Positions 40,901 to 52,519 of a stretch of 64,000 nt of DNA are shown one piece after another. Every line of letters starts with the position of its first letter. The stretch's first letter is position 1. The stretch comes from Branchiostoma lanceolatum (Eukaryota; Chordata; Leptocardii; Amphioxiformes; Branchiostomatidae). The DNA is taken from positions 14,916,552-14,980,551 of the forward strand of contig NC_089740.1 of NCBI RefSeq assembly GCF_035083965.1, given 5' to 3'. The notes beneath the pieces are model-generated. The model made no database searches, was not told the origin of the DNA, and worked only from the letters and a program-made list of their open reading frames with translations. The position numbers and the translations under genes are program-made.

Positions 40901-43900
40901 TGGTGAAAAACCCAAAGGGGCCAGTATGCCACTAGCTCCCGGGATTCAAACCCACGCCGATCCACATGGCTTGGGAATCCAACACGCCAACCACTAAGCT
41001 AAAAGGTCCAGACCAGTTAGACTGGTTAGTTAGTGGAGGTTAATCCCCACTGTTACACTGGTGCTGAACTGCCCTGCTTGGCTACAGGGGCTGAACTCTC
41101 AGGGCACCAAAACTCCTTATATCATTACAAGACAGTACATGTAATAAACAGAATAAACAGTATACGTGTCTGACAGACACCGAAACGTCAGCAGGTAAGA
41201 AGTCACTGGTTGTGTAAAAAGAAGACTCCAATATCCTGAATAAACAGCAGCTTTCCTGGTGGACTTTAACTTTTAAGTCAAAATCAGAAAATGATGTGAG
41301 GAGATGTGTTGTGGTGTGGTAGTTAGCAGTCTCATTGCTGTATCATAGGGTTAGGGGGCTAAATACATACTCATGATCACTCATTGCCCGTCATCCCCAC
41401 AGGCCCCTTGCCCAACCCAGCCAACCTCCCCACACTGGATGTACTGCAGAAGAGGCACCGGGCCAGGGTCTTTCCTCCTAACAACAATGTAAGTCTGTGA
41501 GCATTGCTCAAGCTATCACTACTACTACTACTTACTGTTCTTCAATGAATGATCAATCAAACCTCAATTGCTCATCAATACAAAATGCTGTTTTGCCTTT
41601 GCTCTGCCCCACCAACCTGAAGAACTTTAAACGTTTAAGCTTTCTAACTGACATGTTGGGAGAAAGAAAACATCATTGAGACTTCACTATGCCGCACCAT
41701 GGCTGCCTGGTGTTGGGTTACATGTAAGCAATTAGCTCTGTGTCTGACAGGTCGTCAACCGAGGCTTCGCGCAGTACGACGTCTTCGGCACGGGCTCCCA
41801 TGATGCAACAGGAGATAACCAGACCAGCGTTCTGATCGAATGCAGTTGGAAGGACGTGACCTCTGTGCTCCAGCTGCCGCCCTACAACTCCGACACTGTC
41901 ATGGTGGGTATCACACTGTAGTTCATGTGGGTATCACACTGAGGTTCATGTGGGTACCACACAAAAGTTCAGGATTGGTATCACACTGAAGTTTTCGTTG
42001 CTATAACATTGTGCTTTCCAGATACTCTTTTTTTCCGGCAGTCCAATTTGAAATGTTGTACAAAAGTATCTTGAACACAGATCTGAAAATAAGCAAAGAG
42101 AAAAAAAAGCAAAACACATGTGTATTTTTCACAAAGTTCTCTATTTAAGTGGTCAGAAAACTCTTTTACTTTGACTTTTCCTCTCTCTGCAGATTTTCAC
42201 AAAAGACTTAGAAATAGAAGAATAGAAAAAAATCAGAACCTTATCAAATCATTTTCTTTCAGCACATCCGAGCAGTTCCCGGGGACATGAAAAGCGCCGC
42301 CTACAATATCTACAGAGAACTGCAGACCCTGACTGTAAGTCCCCTTCTCTTATGGAGACCTCTGCAGAACCCACAAAATTCACACAATTCCAACAATTTC
42401 TCCGAAATCGTTTCTGGAGACACAAACAAAATATTGAAAAAATATTTTTCTGCCAATATGTTTCTGTCGTCCTTATTTCCCAAAAGAAGCTAGAACAAGG
42501 ACTGCCAAAACAATGGCAGGTGCATTTGTAAGTTCTTTTGGTTGTGCAACAAAGAACAGTATCATCCATTTATGTAACAACCTGATGAAACTATTCAGGG
42601 ATGTTTTTGACATATCTTAGTCAAAAAGTGTTTTCCTAATTTTCACATGATTTCTCCAATCCACAAATAACCCATTCATAAAGCCCAATTCAGTATAGAA
42701 AGAGATAGGCTGTTGTAGTCTTAAGTCTTCCTATCTGTGCTATAATTTATATATAGTACTCAGATTTGCAATGTTTTGCTGTTTCCTGAAGTATTTTGCG
42801 ACTTCTGCAGGGTTTTGTGGAAGGCCTGAAGACCGGGGAGGTTCTATGGTGCCTGGAGGAAAACGCTACTCCTCTCACTACTACTGTCAGTAACTTCATA
42901 CAAGGTGGGAGCATATGTGTATGAAGTTTAATGTTTGTCTCAATCTGTCACTATCTTTCTCTTCATCCTCAAATCATCAGTCAGTCGTATGTTTCTTCCT
43001 GTTTGTTTCGTTGTTCGCCATGGGTGAGTGATCTGTTTTGGTAAGAGTTGCCCATTGTACACGGCCAGGAGCTGTCTTAAGTACTGAAAAATTACAGATG
43101 GTAATTTGTATTCTCTGTCAATGTTAGTATGCTTCTTCTTTACCTCCATGTTTGATGGTAAATAATTCTGATGGTAAATAACTAATTCTGCTTGGCAAAC
43201 CTTTAGTGATAAGACTTGTGTAGTCAACTTATCATTCATAGTGGCCTTGGTGGAACCAATCTATTGACTAATGTTGTGCCTGCTTCACAGTTGCACCACT
43301 CAGATAACCATTGTGGATAGATTATTGATTAAATTTTCAATGTCAAACCACCATTGGATAAGACCATTGAAACACCCATGTATTGATCGTTAAAACAAGT
43401 ACTTGCAGTAAAAAAAGCATGTTGGAACCTGGACTCTTATTTGGGGCATAGCTGCCACATCAGCTGGAAGTAACGATCATGGGGTGTGCAGCATCAAGTT
43501 TGGGGACCAGGCCGAATGAGATGCTGCCGTGTCAGCACACCTGTCATCAGAACGGTCTTCAGGACAACACAGAGGTTCGAACCTGCCCAAACTGTCAGCA
43601 GATCGGTCTACCACGTCAAGGAGCTGTAGGTTTGCTGAACAACCATATGGAAATTCCCAACCAGGTAGCAGTGCCAACCGAAGAACCGACTACCGAAGTT
43701 TCACAACAGCCCACAGTAGAAGAAGCTAGAAACATTTGTAACTCTCACCATACTGAGGAACTTGTGTACTGCAAACAATGCCTGGTGCCAGTTTGTGCCG
43801 GGTGCTTAGATCAAAATCATGACGGTCACAGCATCATATCCCTCATGAGGGCTGTGGAGGAAAGAAGTGCAACAATTAAGGCATCAGTAGATCAGGGGAA

Positions 43901-46900
43901 GAACGCACTTGAGCGTTACCATACTATCTCAATTGGTCTTAGAGAGAAAGAGAAGGAAGCCACGCAGCAGAAACAGCAGACAGACAACAAGATTGACCAA
44001 GTCTTCGACCAAAAGGTGCAGGCGCTCACGAAGAGTAAGGAAACGCTGCTGAAGAAGGTTGAAGAAAACCACAAGCTGGTTTTGGAGAGGATTCAAAGCA
44101 TGAATGATGAAGTTAGTGTCACTATAGTGGAGCTGTCGGCTGCATGTAAAAGTGCCGAAGAAGCTATCAGCAGTGGAAACAGCAAGTTTCTTGCACAGGA
44201 GCATAACCTGACACGGAGCATTGGAATCCACATGGAGCAAGAAGTACCAAGTCTGGTTCAAATCCAACACACTGTTTTTAATCCCAATATTACTGAGCCA
44301 ACAGTTGGACACTTCACTACTCCTTCTAGTAGTTCTACTCATTCCTAACCTACCTACATTACCTAGTTCCTTGACCTCCGGGTTGTTGGGGGGACAAGGT
44401 AGCAGTGAAGATGGACATCTGTCTCCAGACTCATTCCTTGAAGATGTCCGTCCACCGTTGTCGAGGAAGACCTCGACTTCAGTCACCCTTGTGGGTGCAG
44501 GCGTGGCTCATCCGTTACATGAACATAAAAGAACAAAGTCTTGGCCATTCTGAGGCTACTTCAGCTAAAAAATCGAACTCTTTTCTTACAATAGCCTAAT
44601 TATACGAATTTCCAGTTATAAGATGTAAAAACTGTTCAATCTGTATTTTGGTAAGGCTTGAGAAAAAAAATGTTTGCGATTAGGGTTCCAGTGAAATTAG
44701 GGATACTCTTTTTCAAGAAAGTACAGCAAGACAAATGTTGGATTCTGTTTGAATTTTCATCACTCAAAAAGTCATTGAAAGTTGTATGTACCTTGCTTGT
44801 AATCAACAACAAAAAAGTCTAGGGTTGACAGGTTTTTGCTGGGGTTGGTCGGCTAACCGGAAACACAATTGTTTTCCTCGGCCTAGGAGAACGCACCCCA
44901 ATAGCAAGAGGGTGCAGTAAACCTGTTTACCCTAGTTTAGAAAAAAATCATATTCAATTGATTGAAAGATTGTAATTGCCTTTCTGAGTACATTAACATT
45001 TATTTCTTTTATTTTGATTATCGTTGTCTTTTGGGGCATTGTAGGATTGTATGGGAAGCTTTTTCTTCCAATTTGTCCAAAAGAAGTACTAGTAATGACG
45101 CCCGTTTGTTTGTGGATTCAATAGTGGCATTGACCAGCACATTATTCTGATGTACTAAGTCAGGATGATTACCTACAATGATTACAAGTTCCTCAGTTGC
45201 ATTATGATTACCTTTAGAATCAATAACATCAAGGGAAGATCACTTGAAAGTTCCTCTGTGTTGGTAGAAGTCAATCAAAGTTTAACTGTAATTGCCAACA
45301 CAAAAACAGAAGCAGTCACAGGATTGCTCATTCTTTGACAAAGACCGGAGCTGACCAGTCGAAAAGTCGAAAAGTCCAATTTTTGTGTTTGCAATTACAG
45401 TTAAACTTTGATTCAGAATCAAGGCAAGATTGTGATACATTGTAAGATATATACACTGGAAACTGTACAGTACATACAGCAACTTTGAATATTGTGTACA
45501 TTTACCTACATGTAATATGCTCTAGTCTAAGACATCACTTGTATGTCTGGAATGATAAAGCCTTCACAGATGTAAGTCTTGATAAAGCAATAAACAGTTC
45601 CTTTGAACCACTTAATATTTGTTTCCTTTCTTGTTTTTGTGCTCGTGATAAGCTTGTATCTTAATGAGCTGCTGTATCTATATATTAAGCAGATGGCAGT
45701 TTCCCATATCTACAGTATATATTGAACACAGGAACAGGAGAAGATAATAGCTACTACCTGTGTGCACTACAGTCATGTTTACTTTTTTTATCTCCCTTCC
45801 TACGTATACAGAGTTCACAGAGCTGCATGTGAAGAAGCCGACCTTGCAGGTCAGACTTAGTGTTACATGTACTTATTTGTCTTCCGGTCACAATTCCGGT
45901 TTTTGAATATGTCATTTATTAGTCACGACAGTGTACCTAATATAAAACCACATCTTTTGAACTTCCTCTGAAGCTACAATGTCTTTTTCCTTGGTTATCA
46001 GACATAATAGATAAAACTTCCTCAGAATCAGTAAGAATCAAGGTGAAAACGGAGGGATCGACCAGGGAGGAAAACTTGGATCTGACTATATTTGTATAGC
46101 CAGGGCACATTAAAAAATGCCATTACAGACGATATGTAACCCCCTGGATGAATAAAAATAAACCAACAAACAAGTACAAACAATCTCCCTACATGTATAA
46201 CCTTGCTGAAACTATTTGGCACCAAGGGCACAGACTTATTCCTCTCATTTCCTCTATTTTCATGTTGATCTTCTAGTTCAGTATTATTTCTGAAGATCCA
46301 AAAACCAATGAATTGAATTAGTGCAGCATAAAAAGTCGCAAAGTAGCCTAGAAATATGCAATGTGTAGAATAGAATGTGTAGAATAGAATGATATTTAGA
46401 ATAGTTCCGTTTAGTTATCAAATGAATGTAGATTTTATTTGATATGATAAATTAGTAATTAGAATGGTAGAAAAATTGTACATGTAAATTATGCTATCTG
46501 TACATTGCCATACATTGTTTTTAAAAGATAGTATAAGTTAGTTATACTGTATTGTATTTTTTTTATGTAGTCTCTGTATGTTGTATGATATGGGCCAGGT
46601 GCCTGAATTAAAGTTGAAATGAAATGAAATGTCACCGATGCAATTGTTGTGCAATAAAATCATTCATTCATTCATTCATAAAAGGAAGGTTTGCATGTAT
46701 CTGTCTGTCCAGAAAGTCCAGAACGAGGCAGACATCAACTCCCCGATGCACTCCATGCTGCTCCCGCCCAGGAAGGACCTGGACTTCACCGAGGCACTCT
46801 GGGAAAAACTACTAGGTAGGCTATGTTTCCGTCTTAGTCCAAACTTCATTGTGAAAGAAGTAGTGTTATGTACATTGTATGCCTAGTGTGAGATGGCTGA

Positions 46901-47239
46901 AACAGCCATTGCTTTCCACTGTACCTTTGAGTACCTTTTACTATCTCTAAAAACATTATACATGATTGACCTTTATTTCACAGTCTGCTATTTGACCTGT
47001 CCAAAATTGTCAACATGGGGTTCTCAAAAAAAGCAGGAGTACATTGTGTGTAATGGCCAAAACCTTAGGATACATTTCTAACAAGGCTTTGAATTTGTAA
47101 TCTCTGAATATGTGTAAATGCATAAAGTGCATTTCTACATGTTGTTGTGATATTTTGATTGTCCCCCCGCCTTGTATTTTTCATACCTGCAGGCTGAAGT
47201 GGGTACCAGGAGTTGGTGATTCATTGGTTGGTTGGTTGG

Positions 47240-47272
<33 letters not shown>

Positions 47273-50200
47273 CCATTCCTGCAGGCTGCAGTGGGTACCA
47301 GGAGTTGGTGGACTGTCTGCAGCTGGTGTGTGCAGCTCTGCAGCAGGGAAAGATCCAGCCTATGGTAAGGGGGTGAAAGTTTTTGTTTGTTTAGCATAAC
47401 AGTGTTAAACCACCTTTAAGATAAGCGTACGTAGCACACCAGTTTTGTTAAGTACAAGCTGCATAAGACACTAACTGTAAGGTTTGATCCACTCACACTG
47501 TTGAGAATAAGTGGTGGGTCCTTTAACATGCTTGAGGTGTGGCTCTCCTCAAACATGGGACCTCTGGCTCTACATCCCATCCCAGTGGACGTCACTAACC
47601 ATGTTCTCTTTTTCACCTTAGAAGAGGAAAATTGTGCCTGACATTCTGATGCAAAGATAAAGGTTAAGAGGGCTCTGTGATGAAACAGTTAACAGTATCC
47701 TCATTTATATTAGATTTATGACTTATGTATGACAAAAAGTTACAGATTACATCATTAAAGTCCTGATAAATCCATAGACTTGTTGATGTGTTTGTTTGTT
47801 TGTTTGTGTTGACCAGGTTCACCGTAGCAACCAGAGCGAGCTGGCGTGCCTGGTGCGGGAGTCGTTCAAGGGCACGATGCGCGCGCCCGAGCTGGACGGG
47901 TCGCTGCCAGTCCGACTGCTGGCCGAGATCGGGGTGGAGAAAATGAAGAGGGACTACACACACTTCTTCATAGGTAAACCAGAGAAAAGGAGAAATATTG
48001 ATTGATTGATTGATTGATTGGTTGGTTGGTTGGTTGGTCAATTGATTGATTGTGGAGACGGGTGGAGAAAATGAAGCCTGACTACACACACTTCTTCATC
48101 GGTAAACTAGAGAAAAAGGAGAAATATTGATTAGTTCATTGATTGATTGACTGACGGCAGAGATAGTTGTGGAGAAAATGAAGGGACTTTTTGACACACA
48201 CTTCTTCATCGGTAACTAGAAAAGTTAGAAGAAAAGGAAGAAAGCTGACAAGTACATGAAGACAAAGTTATGGAACTAAGGATAGGAAGAAAAAAGAAAC
48301 TGAGATTGAGTCTCACCAGTCCTTTACCGGTACTTGGTTCTCACTTCAAGAATTAGCTCAAGATGAAAACAGGTCCTGCGGGAAAACTTGAATTTGACTA
48401 ATGTTTAACGTTATAGTGTATTCAAGGTAAGGTGAAGTGAAGACATGGTGATTAATTTTTACATACAACTGTACTATTATTAGATTCTGGTGATGATGAT
48501 CCACTGTGTTCTGCGGCTCAGAGGTTATTAGATTCTGGCACAAAGAATATTCAAAACATGATTCAGGACTTATAGTTTGAAAATTGTCGACCATCTTTTT
48601 TTTCTCGTCCCCAGCTGAGGAGCTGACGACCTTGAGCCAGCTCTCGGCCTACCTGAAGACGGACGCAAGTCTGGAGGACGACCTTGCCTTGCTGCACAAA
48701 CTCCACGTCATCTTAGAGATGGTGGCAGCCTGTAAGGCGTTCCTCGACCTTCCTCACGAGAACCTCAGGACACTGTTAGGGTGAGGACCAAGGGGGAGGG
48801 GGGTGACCTTGAGGCAGTACATGCTGTAAAACCGTTAGGGCGTGAAGGTCAACCTAGCCTCACAATAGGGCACAACTCAAGAAAGTAAACCAGAAGAAAT
48901 TGAACTCTTTGGAATTGAGACCTTACCATAGAAACAAGTCTGTAACATACTTTCATTGATGATTGATGATGATAGCTACATTTATGTTATACTTATAGAC
49001 CATTCTGTGATGACCATATATGGTGTAACCTTACCCTGCTGTGAACCATGTGATGTCATATTTCCCCACACAGGATGGCCCTCCAGCACTACGGCAACCA
49101 TCCCCATGACGATGGCCACACCTTCCAGCTGCCCCTCAGTGCAGGCGCCTGTGTGAAGAGAGTCTACGAAAGGTACCTGGAACTCTTGTCTAGCCTCCCT
49201 TCTCTTCCTCCCTCCGTCCTACAGTCAGCCTTCTTTCAGTCCCTCCACTCTGCTTTTTGCTGTCCTCCATCTTAGCTTTTTCCTTCCTTCTGTCCATCCT
49301 AAGTTCTCTTGACTCTTTACTGCATTCTCTTTTCCCTACATCCAGATTCCACTCATTCATCTTACCATTCACTTCATTCACTCCCTCACTTTTCATCATT
49401 CCTTTCGATCCTCATGTGTTCTTACGTCCAGTCCTATTCACTGGGTTCTTCTGTTGTTTTTTTCTTAAGCCCAACATTGACATGCAGAAGGCTTATTAGG
49501 ATTTGTCACTCTGTTTTGAGGTATCAAAGAGCGATTCTCGATTTATCCAAAAACATCTTGTCGCAAATCTTGACTGTCTCTATTTCTGTTACTTCATTCA
49601 TTAACTAAATATCTAAGAGCCTGAAGCTGTAGTGTCTTCAGAAGGTATGAGGAAAGATGGACACTTCTAACTTTATTTGTTTGTTTGTTTGTTTATTTGT
49701 TTGTTTGTGCAGAAGCCAGGCTGCGATGTGGCGGTTGGAGCAGATGTCGGGAGGGAAGGAGGACCAGGTGACGTCCGTGAGTCAGATCAGCACGCGTCCG
49801 TTGTACGAACACGCCGTCTGCGCTCTGGGAGGTGGGCAGCACAACTTTTGTACTTCAGTTTTACTTGATGACTGTAAATGCAGATTCTGACATGTTTGCG
49901 GGGATCTAATTTTGCGGTAGGGAGAAAATGAAGTGTTTGCGGTGGTTTTCAGTTCACGTTTGAGACAATAGTAGTCACACAATGAAACGGCTTTTCGCGG
50001 TGGTTTTATGTTCCCGGTAAAGAGTTCACCGCAAAAACTGCAAAAAATTAATCCACCGCAAACATTTCTGCATTTACTTGAAAATGGAGGAATTATTTTT
50101 AGTGCGCCTGTCTGTATGTCTGTCTGAGTTCGTGTTTCTAGGTATTTTTAAGAAGCTCTGGATGAATTGTTATGATGTTTGGTATTTGGGTAGGTCTGAA

Positions 50201-50484
50201 CCTGAATTGATCAAAGGCTACCCTACAATCATTACTAACGTCACACTTCTGTTCAGGTCACTTCGTTTACTTCTTCTAGAAACATTCTAACCTTCATCAA
50301 CATTTCTTGTTTTGTCTTCTCATGTTAGGTGTGTCATGTTCAGTTGCATTTGAATTTTGATTTCTCAGAAGTCTAATTGTTGTTTGAACTCCCTGTCCCA
50401 GACATGACCTTAGGTGACCCCATGACAGACACCCAGCCTTACTTCCTGACCACAGTACAGCAGAGCAGGGTCCACTTCACCTGA
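37965..50484 (+). CDS. ZWILCH: Protein zwilch homologue, 16 coding exons, ~612 aa
   Basis: Exons: 37965-38044, 38532-38679, 39666-39835, 40548-40738, 41403-41488, 41751-41903, 42263-42334, 42811-42904, 45812-45849, 46713-46815, 47285-47364, 47817-47973, 48615-48780, 49074-49172, 49713-49831, 50402-50484. Frames are continuous and the total is 613 codons with stop. Family signatures, from memory of human ZWILCH (591 aa): EDLETLLQRL near the N-terminus, RYFLSLYAMAHNP, NRGFAQYDVFG, LYREL-like YNIYRELQTL, GTMRAPELDGSLPVRLLAE, KRDYTHFFI, HTFQLPLS, and the VHF C-terminus. ZWILCH is part of the Rod-Zw10-Zwilch complex, which recruits dynein and Mad1 to kinetochores for the spindle checkpoint. The start at 37965 is preferred because its exon aligns with the vertebrate N-terminus. 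An in-frame alternative first exon (37892-37899) is possible. Confidence 0.93.
39237..39640. mobile_element. hAT-like MITE in ZWILCH intron 2 (404 bp)
   Basis: Ends tagagctgtgtacc / ggtacacagctcta. Flanks TTTCTGAT and TATCTGAT form an 8-bp target duplication with one mismatch, which is the hAT hallmark. The interior has several 'ggtacaggt/acctgtacc' inverted words. No transposase frame. Confidence 0.75.
39868..40221. mobile_element. CAGTGTTCTC-ended MITE, ZWILCH intron 3 (354 bp)
   Basis: Same family as 35841-36235 in the opposite orientation, flanked by AGTTT on both sides. The interior matches ('ctgaaaaggcctggcgagaacactg', written here as its two end words). Confidence 0.85.
40915..41065 (-). 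mobile_element. tRNA-derived SINE-like sequence, ZWILCH intron 4
   Basis: The minus strand has A box TAGCTTAGTGG and B box GGTTTGAATCC at tRNA spacing, preceded by 'aacagtggggattaacctcc'. The same head occurs in the 23817-24054 element. Only one tRNA-like half is present here. Confidence 0.55.
43479..44348 (+). pseudogene. Truncated TRIM-like sequence nested in ZWILCH intron 8 (289-aa open frame)
   Basis: The open frame is related to the 27071 TRIM gene from its start (ASSLGT) through B-box and coiled coil. The RING is broken: the first two cysteines and neighbouring residues are deleted and a later cysteine is lost. LPCQH and CPNCQQ remain. The B-box is intact (CNSHHTEELVYCKQC, CAGC). The frame stops soon after the VPSLVQIQHTVFNP segment, so all NHL repeats are missing. 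It is intronless and on the same strand as ZWILCH. It may be a decaying copy or a small B-box/coiled-coil gene that could act as a dominant interactor; expression cannot be judged. The 870-nt frame without stops argues it is not very old as a pseudogene. Confidence 0.65.
45261..45418. mobile_element. Foldback element family 'caacacaaaaa', copy 1
   Basis: aatcaaagtttaactgtaat...gccaacacaaaaa faces tttttgtgtttgcaattaca...gttaaactttgatt. The centre carries 'gattgctcattctttgac', a word also found in relatives at 56955-57178 and 61360-61525. Confidence 0.7.
46390..46632 (+). mobile_element. Possible LINE (CR1/L2-type) 3' end
   Basis: AT-rich tail ending gggccaggtgcctgaattaa...agttgaaatgaaatgaaatg. 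A short tandem TGAAA-type tail is typical of CR1/L2 elements. No reverse transcriptase is present. Confidence 0.4.
47187..47212 (+). pseudogene. Partial copy of ZWILCH exon 11 start
   Basis: cctgcaggctgaagtgggta plus caggagttggtg repeats the acceptor and first codons of exon 11 (47278-47310) with one change. It is separated from the real exon by a (GATT)n tract at 47221-47272. Confidence 0.7.
47930..48222 (+). repeat. Three tandem copies of the ZWILCH exon 12 end
   Basis: The authentic exon end (47930-47973, KMKRDYTHFFI) and its donor are followed by decayed copies at 48056-48106 (with tgaagcctgactacacacac) and 48168-48218. Each is followed by 'gagaaa.ggagaaatattgatt' or similar. (GATT)n/(GGTT)n tracts separate them. 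Confidence 0.8.
49873..50077. mobile_element. MITE of the 'gtaaatgcag...tttgcgg' family, ZWILCH intron 15
   Basis: Ends ctgtaaatgcaga / tctgcatttac. The interior is rich in 'gcggtggtttt' and 'caccgcaaa'. Matches the RPL4-intron element at 30929-31112 in reverse orientation. Confidence 0.65.
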
Positions 50485-50958
50485 ACACCCCCATACCAGG
50501 AATGGAACAGGCCCGGCTCATGCAGCAGTTAATGATGTTTTTGGACCATACTATTGTCAAAGGGGGGGCATTCACTATTCCACATAGTAATACCTTTGTT
50601 TATCAACTTTCATGAAATACAATAGAAATGATATTAGCAAAAAAATATATTTCTTCCTAGTATATGTTTTAGTGATATGTTTTTAAGTGATACAGCATAT
50701 TTTCAATCATGACAAATAGATTGCTTCTGTATGTAAAGTAACACCATCTACGATTATTGTTTTCAACTTGGAAAAGTTGAAAACTCAAATGGAATATGAA
50801 TATATGATATTACCACCAAGCTGAGTTACTGATACAGTTATGGTACATGTATTTAGATATGAACTTTGCATGCTAGCATATTTGAAGATACAATGTCTTT
50901 AGGGAATCTAACAGATATATACTCTGTATCTATCAACTTTTTGTAACAGCAAATGTAA

Positions 50959-50964
50959 AATAAA
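50959..50964 (+). terminator. Polyadenylation signal, ZWILCH
   Basis: AATAAA about 475 bp after the ZWILCH stop codon, in AT-rich 3' UTR-like DNA. Confidence 0.5.
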
Positions 50965-50989
50965 GTCAATATGTAATAGAATAGAAGTA

Positions 50990-52270
50990 ATTTGGTATTT
51001 ATATTACTAGTCAAACTGTTTGTTGAAATGTACATATTCCAGTATTAAAATGGAATTGCAGCTGTATTTTGTTGTTCTTATTTTCATGTTTGGACAAAAA
51101 ATTAATGCTGGTTTGAAGATTAACATGAAAACAGAGTCTGAGGGAAAGTCTGTACCTTGGTACAGTCACAGTTTTAGGGAGTGAATATAGTCAGATTCAA
51201 GTTTTCCTCCTTTTATCTAAGAGCTAAAGAATTCTTGTTGCTTAACCAAGTTTATCTTGAAAGCAGTCACTGATTACAAACCTTTCTCAATGGTCACAAA
51301 TCCATTTTAAATTAATTTAAGACTTCGCAATTCTGACTCAGGTATTTATCAAAGTTGGTCAGGACATGTACATGTATTTGATTTTAAGTTAGGATTAATT
51401 TCGCCAAGGATATTATAATGTCCTTGATTTCACTTTATTTCCAATGTTGACTTTTGAAATGTAACAGATAGAAATGTAGAAAATCTCTCTTAGTAAAACA
51501 TTTATAATGTTCGCAATTAAGAAGAGCCATTCACTAGTTGGGCAACCCTGGCACCTACATACAATACTGGACAAAACCCCACAAGGGGCATAGCGTCCAG
51601 GGTGAAAGGGTCTTAACCGTCAGTGGCTGGTGGTGGTGGTGCATGAAAACAAGAAATGAACGAACAAAAATATCAGTGATTCTATACAATGGCACACCGG
51701 GTGAAGACCAGACATGTAAGAATGTATTTCATGCCAAACCAATAGATAAATAAGGTTTGCAAATGTTTGAAAATTAGTTCATGTACAAAATTCTGAATCT
51801 TCTTCTCTTGTACTGCCAAGCCCAAATAAATTGGATCAATGGAATCTGGATGAATATTTGGTTTGAAATTATATTTTCTGGCTTCATTTTGACGATTTGG
51901 TTGGTATCTTGTGGGCAAATTTTAGAACATTGCCGTAATTTAGGCAGTCAGCTAGCTGTAAATATAAAACCGGTCGCTGGATGTCCCCACTGTCATGCTG
52001 TGGTTATTTGAATTTGGCGCCACACGGCACTAGGTCTCGTACTGTCTCGCAGTGCTTTGTAAAGTCTCGCGAGACTTGGTTAGTCCACCTACGAGCTTGA
52101 AGTTGTGATTTCTTGTGGTTTAAATAACAGATTTATCAAACTATTATGGAGATTTATTCCAAAAATAGTACATTTTTAAAGCAAAGGTATTTTTCAGGAT
52201 CATTTGTACTCCATTTGTACCTTGATACGGTAGTTTGTAAAAGAAAACACCCCTAGTATTTTGGAACCGT
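50990..52270. other. Intergenic DNA between ZWILCH and the SPAG5-like gene
   Basis: AT-rich, no exon recognised. 51140-51205 resembles 32430-32490 ('gagggaaagtctgtaccttg', 'agttttagggagtgaatata'), so a dispersed repeat is present. Small open frames have no recognisable motif. Confidence 0.5.
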
Positions 52271-52283
52271 CCGCCATAATTGA

Positions 52284-52324
52284 CCAATCAGCGCGCAGCG
52301 TTCGGACAGGACACAGGTTTCAAA
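52284..52324 (+). promoter_or_regulatory. CCAAT box and CHR-like pair upstream of the SPAG5-like gene
   Basis: CCAAT at 52284-52288 and TTTGAA (minus strand, 52319-52324) are about 30 bp apart, some 200 bp before the start codon. Such pairs, bound by NF-Y and DREAM/MuvB, are typical of G2/M genes. Recognition is by motif only. Confidence 0.4.
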
Positions 52325-52519
52325 AACATTTGGTGAACAGCGACTTTGGAGTTGTGTGTTTGCGACGATTTTTCGCTTTTAAAGTGATATTTGTCCGTTT
52401 TTCTGTCCGAAAATTGTTCGGGAGATGACCTAACTTGTTCAAGAGCTTGTTCCTGCTTCTGTGTGGAACGAAGAGGTCGTTTCTTTTCACAGGATACAGA
52501 TCTAAACCTGAACAGAAAT

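Noticed and set aside
46028-46231. Minus-strand open frame of 67 residues in ZWILCH intron
   Set aside because: Short, AT-rich, antisense and without splice or domain support.
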